Assembly (NCBI RefSeq): GCF_000787815.1
Contig: NZ_BBPO01000040.1
Location: 23,520-75,343, forward strand
Reading direction: 5' to 3'
Source of the DNA: Streptacidiphilus neutrinimicus
Lineage (GTDB): Bacteria > Actinomycetota > Actinomycetes > Streptomycetales > Streptomycetaceae
Length of the DNA: 51,824 bases
The notes below the pieces were generated by a model. That model had not been told where the DNA came from. It made no database searches and worked only from the letters and a program-made list of their open reading frames with translations. A program made the position numbers and the translations under genes. This document shows, piece after piece, positions 14,886-22,226 of the stretch (its first letter is position 1; the number at the start of each line of letters is the position of its first letter).

Positions 14886-16157
14886 TCAGACGCGCGCGTG
14901 GGAGGAGATGTCCGCCGTGAAGTCCTCCACCATCTCGCCGGTGACGGTCCGACGGCACTGGGCGATCGCCGCGAGGTAGTCCGCCGTGCCGGCGCCCGCC
15001 GGGGCGGGGTCGGTTCCGGGCGTGGCGAGGTCGCGCTCGAACGCCGCCTGCGCCGCGGTGCGGGCGGCATGCTCGATGTCGGCGGGCGTGAAGAGGTCGC
15101 TCGCGGCGACGAGCGCGTCCACGTCCACGGCCGCGCGCTGTTCCGTGAACCGGGACCAGATGGCCTTCCGGGCGACCTCGTCCGGCGTGCCGATCGGGAT
15201 GACGTAGTCGAAGCGCCCGTGGCGCAGGAAGGCCGGATCCAGCGAGCGGACCGAGTTGGTCGCGCAGACCAGCAGCCGCTCGTCGTGCTCCCGGAAGCCG
15301 GGGATCAGCTTCAGCAGTTCGTTGGTGACGCCGTGCATCGCGGACGCGCCCGTGCGGACCGGCGCGATCTCCTCGACCTCGTCGATGAAGACCAGCGCCC
15401 TTTCCAGCTCGCCGATGCGGGCGAACGCCTCCCGCAGCCCGGCGGCGAGGCTGCCCTCGTCCGCGAGCCCGGACGGCAGCAGCTCCACGAAGGGCCAGCC
15501 CAGGCGGGACGCCATGGCCCGGGCGAAGGTGGTCTTCCCGGTGCCGGGCGGGCCGAACAGTGCGATCGCGCGCGGCGGCCGGACCCCGTGGCGGGCCGCG
15601 CGCTCGGGCTCGGCCAGGGGCAGCACCACCCGCCGCTCGATCAGCGTCTTCTCCGCCTCCATCCCGGCTACCTTGTCCCACAGGTCCCCTGGCAGCAACC
15701 GGCCGCCGAGCTCCGCCAGCACGTCGGCGGTCCGGCCCGCGGCCGGCTCCGCCTTCTCGAAGTACGCGGCCGCCGGGCGGCGCACGTAACCGGCGTTGTG
15801 CAGTCCGTCCCCGAGCAGTTCGTCCTGCGGCAGGACGTAGGCGATGCGGCGCACCCGTGCCTCGACCAGCCGCCGCTCCAGCTCCCGGAGCAGCGCGCTG
15901 GCCAGCCCGCGTCCCCGCCACGCCGGATCGATGGCGATGCGCATCACCCAGGCTCGCTCCCCCGCCACCTGGGCGAGGGCCGCCCCGACCGGCACGCCAC
16001 CGTGCACGGCGACGACGGCGGGCTGTCGGGCCGTCAGCGCGGCGATGCACTCCGCCAGTGAGAACACCGACTCCTGTCCGAGCTCGGCGGTGCTGTCGAT
16101 CAGGTGGACGACAGCGGCCAAATCGTCCTCGCGATAGTCATGGATCAGCCAGTTCAC
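14886..16157 (-). CDS. GNAT acetyltransferase domain fused to an AAA+ ATPase
   Basis: The 423-aa protein has two domains. Residues 1-135 are a GNAT N-acetyltransferase (YREDDLAAVVHLID, VMRIAIDPAWRGRGLASALL with the acetyl-CoA motif RGRGLA, LGDGLHNAGYVRR). Residues about 160-400 are a classic AAA+ ATPase: Walker A GPPGTGKT (202-209), Walker B LVFIDE (255-260), sensor-1 Asn in CATN (301), and the second region of homology DPAFLRHGRFDYVIPIG with Arg-finger candidates R312 and R315, followed by an AAA lid. It resembles Cdc48/FtsH-type unfoldase modules. The fusion suggests ATP-driven remodelling coupled to acetylation, or a substrate-recognition role for the GNAT fold. It is a single gene with no obvious partner protease. 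Confidence 0.88.
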   Translation of the reverse strand: MNWLIHDYREDDLAAVVHLIDSTAELGQESVFSLAECIAALTARQPAVVAVHGGVPVGAALAQVAGERAWVMRIAIDPAWRGRGLASALLRELERRLVEARVRRIAYVLPQDELLGDGLHNAGYVRRPAAAYFEKAEPAAGRTADVLAELGGRLLPGDLWDKVAGMEAEKTLIERRVVLPLAEPERAARHGVRPPRAIALFGPPGTGKTTFARAMASRLGWPFVELLPSGLADEGSLAAGLREAFARIGELERALVFIDEVEEIAPVRTGASAMHGVTNELLKLIPGFREHDERLLVCATNSVRSLDPAFLRHGRFDYVIPIGTPDEVARKAIWSRFTEQRAAVDVDALVAASDLFTPADIEHAARTAAQAAFERDLATPGTDPAPAGAGTADYLAAIAQCRRTVTGEMVEDFTADISSHARV

Positions 16158-16721
16158 ACCGATTCCCCTCTCCCTGCGCTCCCGGCTTCGGCGATTCCGG
16201 CGACCTTAGGCGGGCCGGGAAGAGGGCGTCCCACTCCGGGGCGGACAAGCAGGCGTGGACGAACCGTACGGGCGGGCACTTGCGAAGCAGGCTGGGGCGT
16301 AAGCTGGTTGGCGAGGGCCCCGTCATCCCCCGTTGGCGGGGCCTTCGCCGCGCGCGCATAGGCGACGGCGGAGCGGGCAGGTGCCTGAGGGGCCGTCATT
16401 CCCGAGCCGCCCGCCCGGGCAAGCGTGCCGATCCGGCGAACCACCCGGCGCGGGCCCGGCCGCCGTCCGCCCGCCGAAGGGCATGGACGGTGGAGTGCCG
16501 GTCACCGCTGACGGGCCGACCCTGGCCTGGCCGAGGCCCACCGCCTCAGCACCCCCCGCCAGGCCAGGGACGACCTGCCGCCGCGCTCAGCCGGGCGCAG
16601 CGCTCGCCCAGGTCCCCGCGCCCAGGCGGGCGCAGCGGCGCTCAGCCGGGGGCAGCCGCGCTCAGCCGGGCGCAGCGGCGCTCAGCCGGGGGCAGCCGCG
16701 CTCAGCCGGGCGCAGCGGCGC
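16158..16721. other. Gene-free region with hairpin and tandem repeats
   Basis: There is no convincing gene in either strand over 560 bp; the frames are Arg/Pro/Ala-rich shadows. It contains an imperfect hairpin (16310-16349) and the 20-bp repeat array at 16641-16730. Several other CTCAGCCGGG-like fragments (16585-16640) look like decayed repeat copies. Confidence 0.5.
16310..16349. terminator. Imperfect hairpin, possible terminator
   Basis: GGCGAGGGCCCCGTC (16310-16324) pairs with GGCGGGGCCTTCGCC (16335-16349) at 13 of 15 positions, with a 10-nt loop. It is not next to the 3' end of any annotated gene, so a role as attenuator or small-RNA terminator is equally possible. Confidence 0.4.
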
Positions 16722-16730
16722 TCAGCCGGG
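16641..16730. repeat. 20-bp tandem repeat array overlapping a stop codon
   Basis: Four perfect 20-bp units alternate between ctcagccgggggcagccgcg and ctcagccgggcgcagcggcg (starting 16641, 16661, 16681, 16701), giving a 40-bp period, then a partial fifth unit (16721-16730). The fifth unit contains the stop codon of the DUF4235 gene (tca at 16722-16724). It is not CRISPR: there are no unique spacers. Confidence 0.9.
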
Positions 16731-16988
16731 CCAGGTTCCGGTCAGGTGTTGTACGGCCGTCGCTCCGGCGCGGTCCACGGTGGCCCTGGCCACGGCGAAC
16801 ACGACACCGTGCAGCTCCGCGGCGGCCAGGATCGCGCTCCAGGACCGGCCGGGTTCGGTCGCCTTCGGCGGCTCCGGTTCGCCGGCCGCCGTCCGCCACA
16901 CGCGCTTGATCACCGCCCCGGCCACCGTCCCGGCGACGGCACTCAGCAGCAGCCCGACCGGCTTGTAGGTCACCTTCACCACGTCCAC
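16722..16988 (-). CDS. DUF4235 membrane protein
   Basis: The 88-aa protein opens VDVVKVTYKPVGLLLSAVAG, the typical DUF4235 start: a short cytoplasmic stretch, then a glycine-rich membrane helix AVAGTVAGAVIKRVWR. It continues SWSAILAAAELHGVVFAVAR and ends LTGTWPG. GTG 16988 with GGAG six nt upstream is chosen; the longer frame would start inside the terminator hairpin at 17018-17059. Function is unknown; the family is common in actinomycete envelope/stress neighbourhoods. Confidence 0.82.
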   Translation of the reverse strand: MDVVKVTYKPVGLLLSAVAGTVAGAVIKRVWRTAAGEPEPPKATEPGRSWSAILAAAELHGVVFAVARATVDRAGATAVQHLTGTWPG

Positions 16989-17017
16989 GGCGATCTCCTT
17001 CCATGAGACGTGAAGCA

Positions 17018-17059
17018 GTGCGGGGTGGGCGCCCATCGCTCTGGGCGCCCACCCCGCAC
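17018..17059. terminator. Perfect 18-bp terminator hairpin
   Basis: GTGCGGGGTGGGCGCCCA (17018-17035) pairs fully with TGGGCGCCCACCCCGCAC (17042-17059) over a 6-nt loop. It follows the small hydrophobic-protein gene (17079-17243, minus) and separates it from the DUF4235 gene. Confidence 0.9.
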
Positions 17060-17078
17060 GGTCGTTCCCTCAGCCGCG

Positions 17079-17243
17079 CTACCAGCGGTACCAGCGGCCC
17101 CGGGACTCACCCGCGCCGCGGAAGAGGAATCCTGCGATCCACAGCACCAGCACCACCAGCGCGACCCACCAAAGGACGTGCACCGCGAAACCGACGCCGC
17201 CCAGGATCAGAGCGAGAAGCAGCACCAACAACAAGGGACCCAT
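17079..17243 (-). CDS. Small hydrophobic membrane protein (54 aa)
   Basis: ATG 17243 follows an excellent ribosome binding site (AAGGAGGTGG). The product begins MGPLLLVLLLALILGGVGFA and continues VLWWVALVVLVLWIAGFLF, two membrane helices making a hairpin, with a charged C-terminus (RGAGESRGRWYRW). It matches the small 'hydrophobic protein' type seen in Streptomyces near stress-response genes. A perfect terminator follows. Confidence 0.8.
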   Translation of the reverse strand: MGPLLLVLLLALILGGVGFAVHVLWWVALVVLVLWIAGFLFRGAGESRGRWYRW

Positions 17244-17418
17244 GTGTATCCCACCTCCTTGAGGCAGCGTGTGCCCCCGAGCCCGGCTCCCATGCGCCGC
17301 TCCGGAGCGGATGCCGCACCTCCGGTTCATCCGCATGCACAGCCGCGCTCCGGGGCACGCGCCCGGGGTCCGGCGGATCACCGCCCGGCCGATCACCGCG
17401 AGTACAGGGGAGGTCGCG

Positions 17419-18495
17419 ATGGCAGCGAACCGGGTGAAGCGCGCGCTCGGCGCGGTGGACCGCTGGCAGCAGCGCCACACGGTGCCGGGCTTCGGCTTCG
17501 GCGTGGTCAAGAAGTTCGGCGACGACCGGGGCGGGCAGCTCGCGGCGCTCATCACCTACTACGGGTTCGCCGCGCTGTTCCCGCTGCTCCTGCTGCTCAC
17601 CACCGTCCTCGGCTACGCGCTGCGGGGCGATCCGGGGTTGCAGCAACGGGTGCTGAACTCGGCGCTGGCGCACTTCCCGGTCATCGGGGACCAGCTCCGC
17701 ACGAACATTCACTCCCTGCACGGCAGCGCCCTGGCCGTGGTGATCGGGGCGCTCGGCCTGCTCTACGGCTCGCTCGGCATCGCCCAGACCCTGCAGTTCG
17801 CGATGGCGCAGGTCTGGAACATCCCGGACGTCGAGCGCCCGGGCTTCTGGCCGCGCACCGAACGTTCCGTCGCCCTGGTCGCCGTCCTCGGCGTCGGGCT
17901 GCTGGTCTCCTCCGCGGCCACGGGCGTGGTGGCCTCCATCGGCGCGGGGCCGGTGATCACCGTCGCGGGGCTGGCCGCTTCGGTGGCCGTCAACACCGGC
18001 CTGTACCTGGTCTGCTTCCGGATCCTGACCCCCGCGCAGATCCGCTGGCGCTGCCTGGTCCCGGGGTGCCTGGTCGCCGGACCCGCCTGGACCGTGCTCC
18101 AGGGGTTCGGCGGCGTGCTGGTCGCCCACCAGCTGCGGCACGCCACCGCCGTCTACGGTCTGTTCGGCACCGTGCTGGGCCTGTTGTGGTGGATCTACCT
18201 CGGTGCACAGTTGACCGTCTACGCCGCCGAGATCAACGTCGTCGCCCGACGCGGTCTGTGGCCCCGCGCCCTGACGCCGCCGCCGCTCACGCCGGCCGAC
18301 CGACGCGTGCTCGACGACATCGCCGAGCAGGAGGAGCGCCGCCCGGAACAGCACGTCGACAGCCGCTTCACCCCCGCGGACGATGCAGACACGGACGGCG
18401 CGGAGGCGACCGGCGCGGAGGCGACCGGCGCGGGCGTGGCGGGGGCCGTCAGCGGCTCGGGCGCCGACCGGCCCGGCGGACCCGGACGGCGCTGA
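17419..18495 (+). CDS. YihY/BrkB family inner-membrane protein
   Basis: The 358-aa polytopic membrane protein of the YihY/BrkB (formerly 'RNase BN') family has a cytoplasmic start FGFGVVKKFGDDRGGQLAAL, then LITYYGFAALFPLLLLLTTV, LLYGSLGIAQTLQFAMAQVWN, and YGLFGTVLGLLWWIYLGAQL followed by VYAAEIN, the family hallmark. The C-terminal 50 residues are hydrophilic, acidic and contain an EATGAEATGA repeat. ATG 17419 with GGGGAGG is chosen over the longer frame from 17269, which lacks family similarity. Transport function in this family is unproven. Confidence 0.87.
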   Translation: MAANRVKRALGAVDRWQQRHTVPGFGFGVVKKFGDDRGGQLAALITYYGFAALFPLLLLLTTVLGYALRGDPGLQQRVLNSALAHFPVIGDQLRTNIHSLHGSALAVVIGALGLLYGSLGIAQTLQFAMAQVWNIPDVERPGFWPRTERSVALVAVLGVGLLVSSAATGVVASIGAGPVITVAGLAASVAVNTGLYLVCFRILTPAQIRWRCLVPGCLVAGPAWTVLQGFGGVLVAHQLRHATAVYGLFGTVLGLLWWIYLGAQLTVYAAEINVVARRGLWPRALTPPPLTPADRRVLDDIAEQEERRPEQHVDSRFTPADDADTDGAEATGAEATGAGVAGAVSGSGADRPGGPGRR

Positions 18496-18616
18496 GCAGC
18501 AGGGCGAGCGCGAAGACCACGAAGCCGATGACGAGCAGGTAGAGCAGCCCCTTGGCGACCGCACCGATGATTCCGAGCACGATCGCGACGAGGACGAGCA
18601 GCAGGACCCAGACCAT
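18449..18616 (-). CDS. Small hydrophobic membrane protein (55 aa)
   Basis: ATG 18616 follows GAGGGAG. The product MVWVLLLVLVAIVLGIIGAV, then LLYLLVIGFVVFALALLLSA and a basic tail RVRRAGRRPSR, has two membrane helices. Its 3' end overlaps the 3' end of the yihY-like gene by 47 nt on the opposite strand. The longer minus-strand frame to 18994 is a shadow of the PRC-barrel gene. Similar in style to the 54-aa protein at 17079. Confidence 0.72.
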   Translation of the reverse strand: MVWVLLLVLVAIVLGIIGAVAKGLLYLLVIGFVVFALALLLSAVRVRRAGRRPSR

Positions 18617-18663
18617 GACGCTCCCTCTTCTCCGTGGTTCAGCGTTCTGTGGTGGAGGGTGAC

Positions 18664-19017
18664 TCAGCGCCGGGCCAGGCGGCGTTCGCCGCTCGCCCCG
18701 GTGGCGTACTCGAGGTCGTAGTGGGCGAAGATCGCGGGCTCCTCCTCGGCGGGCAGGACGCCGTCGGTGTCGATCGCGGGCGAGCCCTTCACCTGGGACT
18801 TGGAGAAGGCCACCCTGACATAGCCGGGGCCGACGACCGCGCCGCTCAGCGGCACGAACACCAGGCGGTGCTTGGTAGGCAGGCCGACGGTGACGGTCGC
18901 GAAGAACGGCTCGTCCGTGGCCGTGTCGACGTACACCGACTCCAGCGTGCCGATCTTCTTTCCGCCTCCGTCGACGACGTCGTGCTGACGCCACTCCCGG
19001 ATGTCCGCACTCTCCAT
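18664..19017 (-). CDS. PRC-barrel domain protein
   Basis: The 117-aa protein has a PRC-barrel at its N-terminus: IREWRQHDVVDGGGKKIGTL, then ESVYVDTATDEPFFATVTVG and HRLVFVPLSGAVVGPGYVRV, then SQVKGSPAID. PRC-barrel proteins of this size are soluble cytoplasmic proteins often found with sigma-B-type stress genes. Start ATG 19017. Gaps of 47 nt to the small hydrophobic gene downstream and 66 nt to the sigma gene upstream suggest a stress operon on the minus strand. Confidence 0.85.
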   Translation of the reverse strand: MESADIREWRQHDVVDGGGKKIGTLESVYVDTATDEPFFATVTVGLPTKHRLVFVPLSGAVVGPGYVRVAFSKSQVKGSPAIDTDGVLPAEEEPAIFAHYDLEYATGASGERRLARR

Positions 19018-19083
19018 GGGATGCCGCCTTTCGGACGGGACAGGTCGCTCGGTCCTCAGTTGCTCGTCAGCGTCGGATGGTCG

Positions 19084-20079
19084 TCAGAGGCTCTCGTGGC
19101 CCTCGAGCTGCTGCCGCAGGCGGCCGAGTATGCGGCTGAGCAGGCGGGAGACGTGCATCTGGGAGCAGCCGATCCGCTCGCCGATCTGGGCCTGGGTGAG
19201 GTCGTCGACGAAGCGCAGCTTCAGCAGGCGGCGGTCCGACTCGGGCAGCCCGGGCAGGATCTGGCGAAGCGCGGTCAGGTCGACGATGTTCTCCAGGTCG
19301 CGGTCGAGCGCGCCCAGGCGGCGCTGCAGCGGGCCGTCGTCCTCGTCCTGGTCGCCGGCGGGGGCGGAGAGGGTGCCGGCGGTGTAGGCGTCGGCGGCGA
19401 TCCGGCCCTCGGCGACCTCAGCCTCGGTGACGCCGACCCGGGCGGCGAGCTCCGCGGTGGTGGGGCGGCGGCCCAGCTCCTGCTCCAGCGCGTCGTCGGC
19501 CCGCGCGAGCTGGAGCCGGAGCTCCTGCAGGCGGCGCGGCACGTGGACGGACCAGCTGGTGTCGCGGAAGAAGCGCTTGATCTCGCCGGTGATGGTGGGC
19601 AGCGCGTAGGTGACGAACTCGACCCCGCGGCCGGTGTCGAACCCGTTGATGGCCTTGATCAGGCCCACGACGCCGACCTGGATCAGGTCCTCGACGGGTT
19701 CCTTGTGGTGCGCGAAGCGCTGGGCCGCGGTCCGCACCAGGCTCATGTTGAGTTCGACCAGGGTGTTCCGCACGTAGGAGTACTCGGCGGTGCCCTCCTC
19801 CAGCTCGCGCAGCCGGACGAACAGCACGTCGGTGAGGGCGCGGACCTCCAGGACGTCCAGGGTGACCGGGTCGCAGGTGATCGAGGGCAGGTCGGCCTCA
19901 CCAACGTGCGGAGGCGTGGCGGTGGACCGGCTCCGGTCCTCGTTCCGGCTCCGGACTTCGTTTCGGCTGTGGTCGAGGTACTGCTCGGTCGGCTCAGGAA
20001 CTCCCGCGATCACGGTGTCTTCCCTCCTCGGAGCGACTGGGTTCGGGTGGTCGGTGCGTGCGTCCGCTGCCGCGTTCAC
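19084..20079 (-). CDS. RNA polymerase sigma factor, SigB/SigF/SigG group
   Basis: The protein has regions 2-4 of sigma-B-type factors: region 2 LVRTAAQRFAHHKEPVEDLI, QVGVVGLIKAINGFD and FVTYALPTITGEIKRFFRDT; region 3 PRRLQELRLQLARADDALEQ with a classic helix-turn-helix; and region 4 LTQAQIGERIGCSQMHVSRL. In Streptomyces such factors respond to osmotic, oxidative or developmental stress and are controlled by anti-sigma kinases and SpoIIE-like phosphatases. Two starts are possible: GTG 20079, whose GTGA overlaps the stop of the upstream regulator (translational coupling), or GTG 20013, preceded by AGGAGG. The N-terminal 60 residues are disordered, with an RNEVRSRNEDRSRS repeat. Confidence 0.92.
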   Translation of the reverse strand: MNAAADARTDHPNPVAPRREDTVIAGVPEPTEQYLDHSRNEVRSRNEDRSRSTATPPHVGEADLPSITCDPVTLDVLEVRALTDVLFVRLRELEEGTAEYSYVRNTLVELNMSLVRTAAQRFAHHKEPVEDLIQVGVVGLIKAINGFDTGRGVEFVTYALPTITGEIKRFFRDTSWSVHVPRRLQELRLQLARADDALEQELGRRPTTAELAARVGVTEAEVAEGRIAADAYTAGTLSAPAGDQDEDDGPLQRRLGALDRDLENIVDLTALRQILPGLPESDRRLLKLRFVDDLTQAQIGERIGCSQMHVSRLLSRILGRLRQQLEGHESL

Positions 20080-20465
20080 ACGGAACTGGGTGTCCCCTGG
20101 CGGTGCTCCGCGTCGGCGGCGGACAGGTCGTCGCCGCGGTGCTGGTGGGTGGCGAGCAGAGCCAGCAGGTCGGCGACGGTGGGACCGGCGTCGGCCGGGT
20201 GCCGCAGCGGCGTGGCCGCGGTGACCTGGTAGCGGTTCGCGCGCCCGACCCGGGTGTGGGTGAGGTAGCCGCCCTGCTCCAGATCGGTGATGATGCGCTG
20301 GACCGCGCGCTCGGTCAACAGGCAGTGGGCCGCGATGTCGCGCACCCGCACCCCGGGATCCCGGGCGATCTGCACCAGGACCCGGGCGTGGTTGGTGAGA
20401 AACGTCCAGCTCGATCGGGGGCCCGGCATCTGTTCCATGGAGCCATCATAGGACAGATTTTTCAC
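20076..20465 (-). CDS. Winged-helix transcriptional regulator
   Basis: The 129-aa protein has a MarR/ArsR-like winged helix: FLTNHARVLVQIARDPGVRV, then DIAAHCLLTERAVQRIITDL (helix-turn-helix) and GGYLTHTRVGRANRYQV (wing). The stop TGA overlaps the possible GTG start of the sigma factor, so the two genes are co-transcribed and perhaps translationally coupled. The start may be ATG 20465 or the later MEQM; neither has a strong ribosome binding site. Upstream (20450-20500) is an unusually AT-rich promoter stretch with a direct repeat ACAGATTT. Confidence 0.78.
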   Translation of the reverse strand: MKNLSYDGSMEQMPGPRSSWTFLTNHARVLVQIARDPGVRVRDIAAHCLLTERAVQRIITDLEQGGYLTHTRVGRANRYQVTAATPLRHPADAGPTVADLLALLATHQHRGDDLSAADAEHRQGTPSSV

Positions 20466-20567
20466 GTATCACGAAGACCGACACAGATTTCGCGCAAAGG
20501 TTGACAGGACGCTCACGCGGGTTCAGGCTGTGCGCAGCCGCCCCTCTCCCGCTCCTCCGGAGCGAGC

Positions 20568-20912
20568 GTGGTCGCCCTCCGTCAGACGGTGCAGGCGATG
20601 ACCCGCAACGAACTGGACATCCTCGCGTCCTTCCTGCGCGTCCGCCTGCGGGTGCCCGCGCTCGAGAGCCCCCGGTCCGCCGCTGGGGCCGCCACCGCGG
20701 CCAGGCGCCTGCGCGCCCTCGAACAGGCCGTCCACGGCATCGAGGCCTACCTCCAGCTCGCCGCCCACCAGCCCACCCAGCCCAGCCTCCATACCGAGGA
20801 ACAGGGCGCCCGCGCCCTCTGGCAGACCCTCCTCGACCTCGCCGCACTCTGGCCCGACCACCCCCACCTCCCGCCCTCACCCCCGTCCCCTGCCACCCGG
20901 CCGGCCGGCTGA
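20568..20912 (+). CDS. Hypothetical small helical protein
   Basis: The 114-aa protein from GTG 20568 begins MVALRQTVQAMTRNELDILA, continues FLRVRLRVPALE and LEQAVHGIEAYLQLAAHQPT, and ends in a Pro-rich tail. It is predicted all-helical and soluble; no family was recognised. A TTGACA box lies at 20501-20506, but a matching -10 is weak. An opposite-strand frame of similar length exists; the plus-strand frame was preferred for its amphipathic helix pattern. Confidence 0.45.
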   Translation: MVALRQTVQAMTRNELDILASFLRVRLRVPALESPRSAAGAATAARRLRALEQAVHGIEAYLQLAAHQPTQPSLHTEEQGARALWQTLLDLAALWPDHPHLPPSPPSPATRPAG

Positions 20913-20919
20913 GCGCAGA

Positions 20920-21353
20920 ATGTCCGGCATGAGCATGCGGGGGCGGCTGTACCGCTACATCGGCCCGACCGAGCTGCGCGGCCTCGTACGGCCGGGCGGT
21001 GAGGGCTGCCCGCTGGTCACGCCCGGGGACTTCGAGCAGTGGGTCGGCACCCGCTCGGCCGAGGAGCTGGCCGACCCGTTCACCTTCGTCGTCGACGCGG
21101 ACGGCGTGCTGCGCCTGGCGCCCCGGCGGAGGCCGTTCGCGACGCACTGGCCCGTGCGGGGGTCGCCGGGCCGAGCGCCTTCACCCACGCGGTGGTGTTC
21201 CGCCGTTGCCAAGCCTGCCGTCAGCTGAACGTCGTGCGTGAGGACGACTTCGTCTGCGTGTTCTGCGACGCGGACCTGCCGGCGCGGTGGAACGTCGACG
21301 CGGAGTGCGGTCCGGCCTCCGGCAGCCCCGCCGTCCGGGAACTCTGCGACTGA
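20920..21353 (+). pseudogene. Zinc-ribbon protein gene with internal deletion and frameshift
   Basis: The 5' part reads RLYRYIGPTELRGLVRPGGE, then ELADPFTFVVDADGVLRLAPRR and soon stops. The 3' part is in another frame: AEAVRDALARAGVAGPSAFT, then HAVVFRRCQACRQLNVVRED, FVCVFCDADLPARWNVDAE, stop at 21353. Together they form the two ends of a Streptomyces-type protein with an N-terminal YRYIGP domain and a C-terminal CxxC...CxxC zinc ribbon. The usual middle segment (estimated 35-45 residues) is missing at about 21120-21130, where the frame also changes. It is therefore an inactive gene carrying a deletion. Confidence 0.65.
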
Positions 21354-21489
21354 ACCGGAGCGCCGCGTCGGCGCGCCCTGTCGGTTCTAGCGCCGCGTCC
21401 TACCGTCGCGCCAGGAAGCCACCGGCCGGGAGGACGACGGTAGGGCGGACGGGCGCAACCTCCGGGACGGGTAGGTCCTGGCTGGGGTC

Positions 21490-21923
21490 GGGCGGCCTGG
21501 TGCTGACGGCTGCACAGAACCGGCTCGTCGACGCGCACATGGCGCGGATGGCGGCGTCGGAGCCGGCCATCACCGCGACGGTGCGGGCTCTCGTCGACGC
21601 GCTCGGGGACGGCCGGCTCGTCGGCCTCGAGTACCGGGTCAAGTCCGAGCACTCGCTCGAGCGGCGCATCGCCCTCAGCCTGCTGCTGCACCCGGTGCTG
21701 AGCACCGAGGTGACGCACACCGCGTACGAGCGGCTGCGGCAGCCCGGCCTGGACGACGGCGCAGCCGCCGGACCGCGCCCTGCAGGGCGCGGTCTTCGGA
21801 CGCGTCCCGGTTCCGCCCGAGGCGCGCGCCATCGTCCTCCCAGCGCGCCCGCCGTGGTCGAACCCCGACGATGCGAACCCGGATGGAGCGAACCTCGACG
21901 AAGCGAACCCGCGCGGAAGTTGA
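21490..21923 (+). pseudogene. RelA/SpoT-like nucleotidyltransferase gene with its core deleted
   Basis: The first frame reads LTAAQNRLVDAHMARMAASE, then PAITATVRALVDALGDGRLV, GLEYRVKSEHSLERRIA, then jumps to THTAYERLRQPGLDDGA. The RVKSxxSLxRK element opens RelA/SpoT-like synthetase domains, and THxxYExxRxPG is the segment following their ExQ(F)HT strand. The catalytic region between them (about 80 residues in relatives) is absent at about 21690-21705. After a further frame change (near 21765) the normal tail continues: DRALQGAVFGRVPVPPEARA, then a repetitive end with NPDDANPDGANLDEANP. The upstream start is unclear. It cannot be active. Confidence 0.5.
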
Positions 21924-22226
21924 CGCGCCGTTTCGTCCACCGGTGGGCGCCTGCGGTTCATTGTCGGGCGACCTGCGCGAACCTGCGGACGGGGCACAGG
22001 GCTCCGCCAGGCAGGTCATGGCCGGTCCACAGCATGTTTCGCCCGCACGGCGGGTCGGTACGGATCCCCGCAAATGAGGCCAACTCCCCCACGACGCACG
22101 CCGTCTCACACGTTCGTATCCCTTCTTCCCCGCGTTCGCGTGCCCTTCGCCCGGCCCCGCCACAGTCCGAAGTGGCCGCCGGTGTCGCAGGGCGGCGGCC
22201 ATCGGCCGTGCACGAGGAGCCAGTTC
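21924..22226. other. Region upstream of the phosphoesterase gene
   Basis: There is no gene. It contains an approximate direct repeat ACCTGCG (21971 and 21981), and the ribosome binding site GAGGAG precedes the ATG at 22227. A PHO-box array was looked for because the gene encodes a phosphoesterase; no convincing one was seen. Confidence 0.4.

Noticed and set aside
16641-16730. CRISPR array
   Set aside because: Units are contiguous 20-bp tandem repeats without spacers, and no cas genes are present.
18449-18994. A 181-aa minus-strand protein
   Set aside because: Its upstream two-thirds is a shadow of the PRC-barrel gene; only the 55-aa part from ATG 18616 has a ribosome binding site and coding character.
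21924-22226. PHO boxes upstream of the secreted phosphoesterase
   Set aside because: Only loose GTTCA-like words are present; no array of 11-bp direct repeats fits the Streptomyces PhoP consensus.
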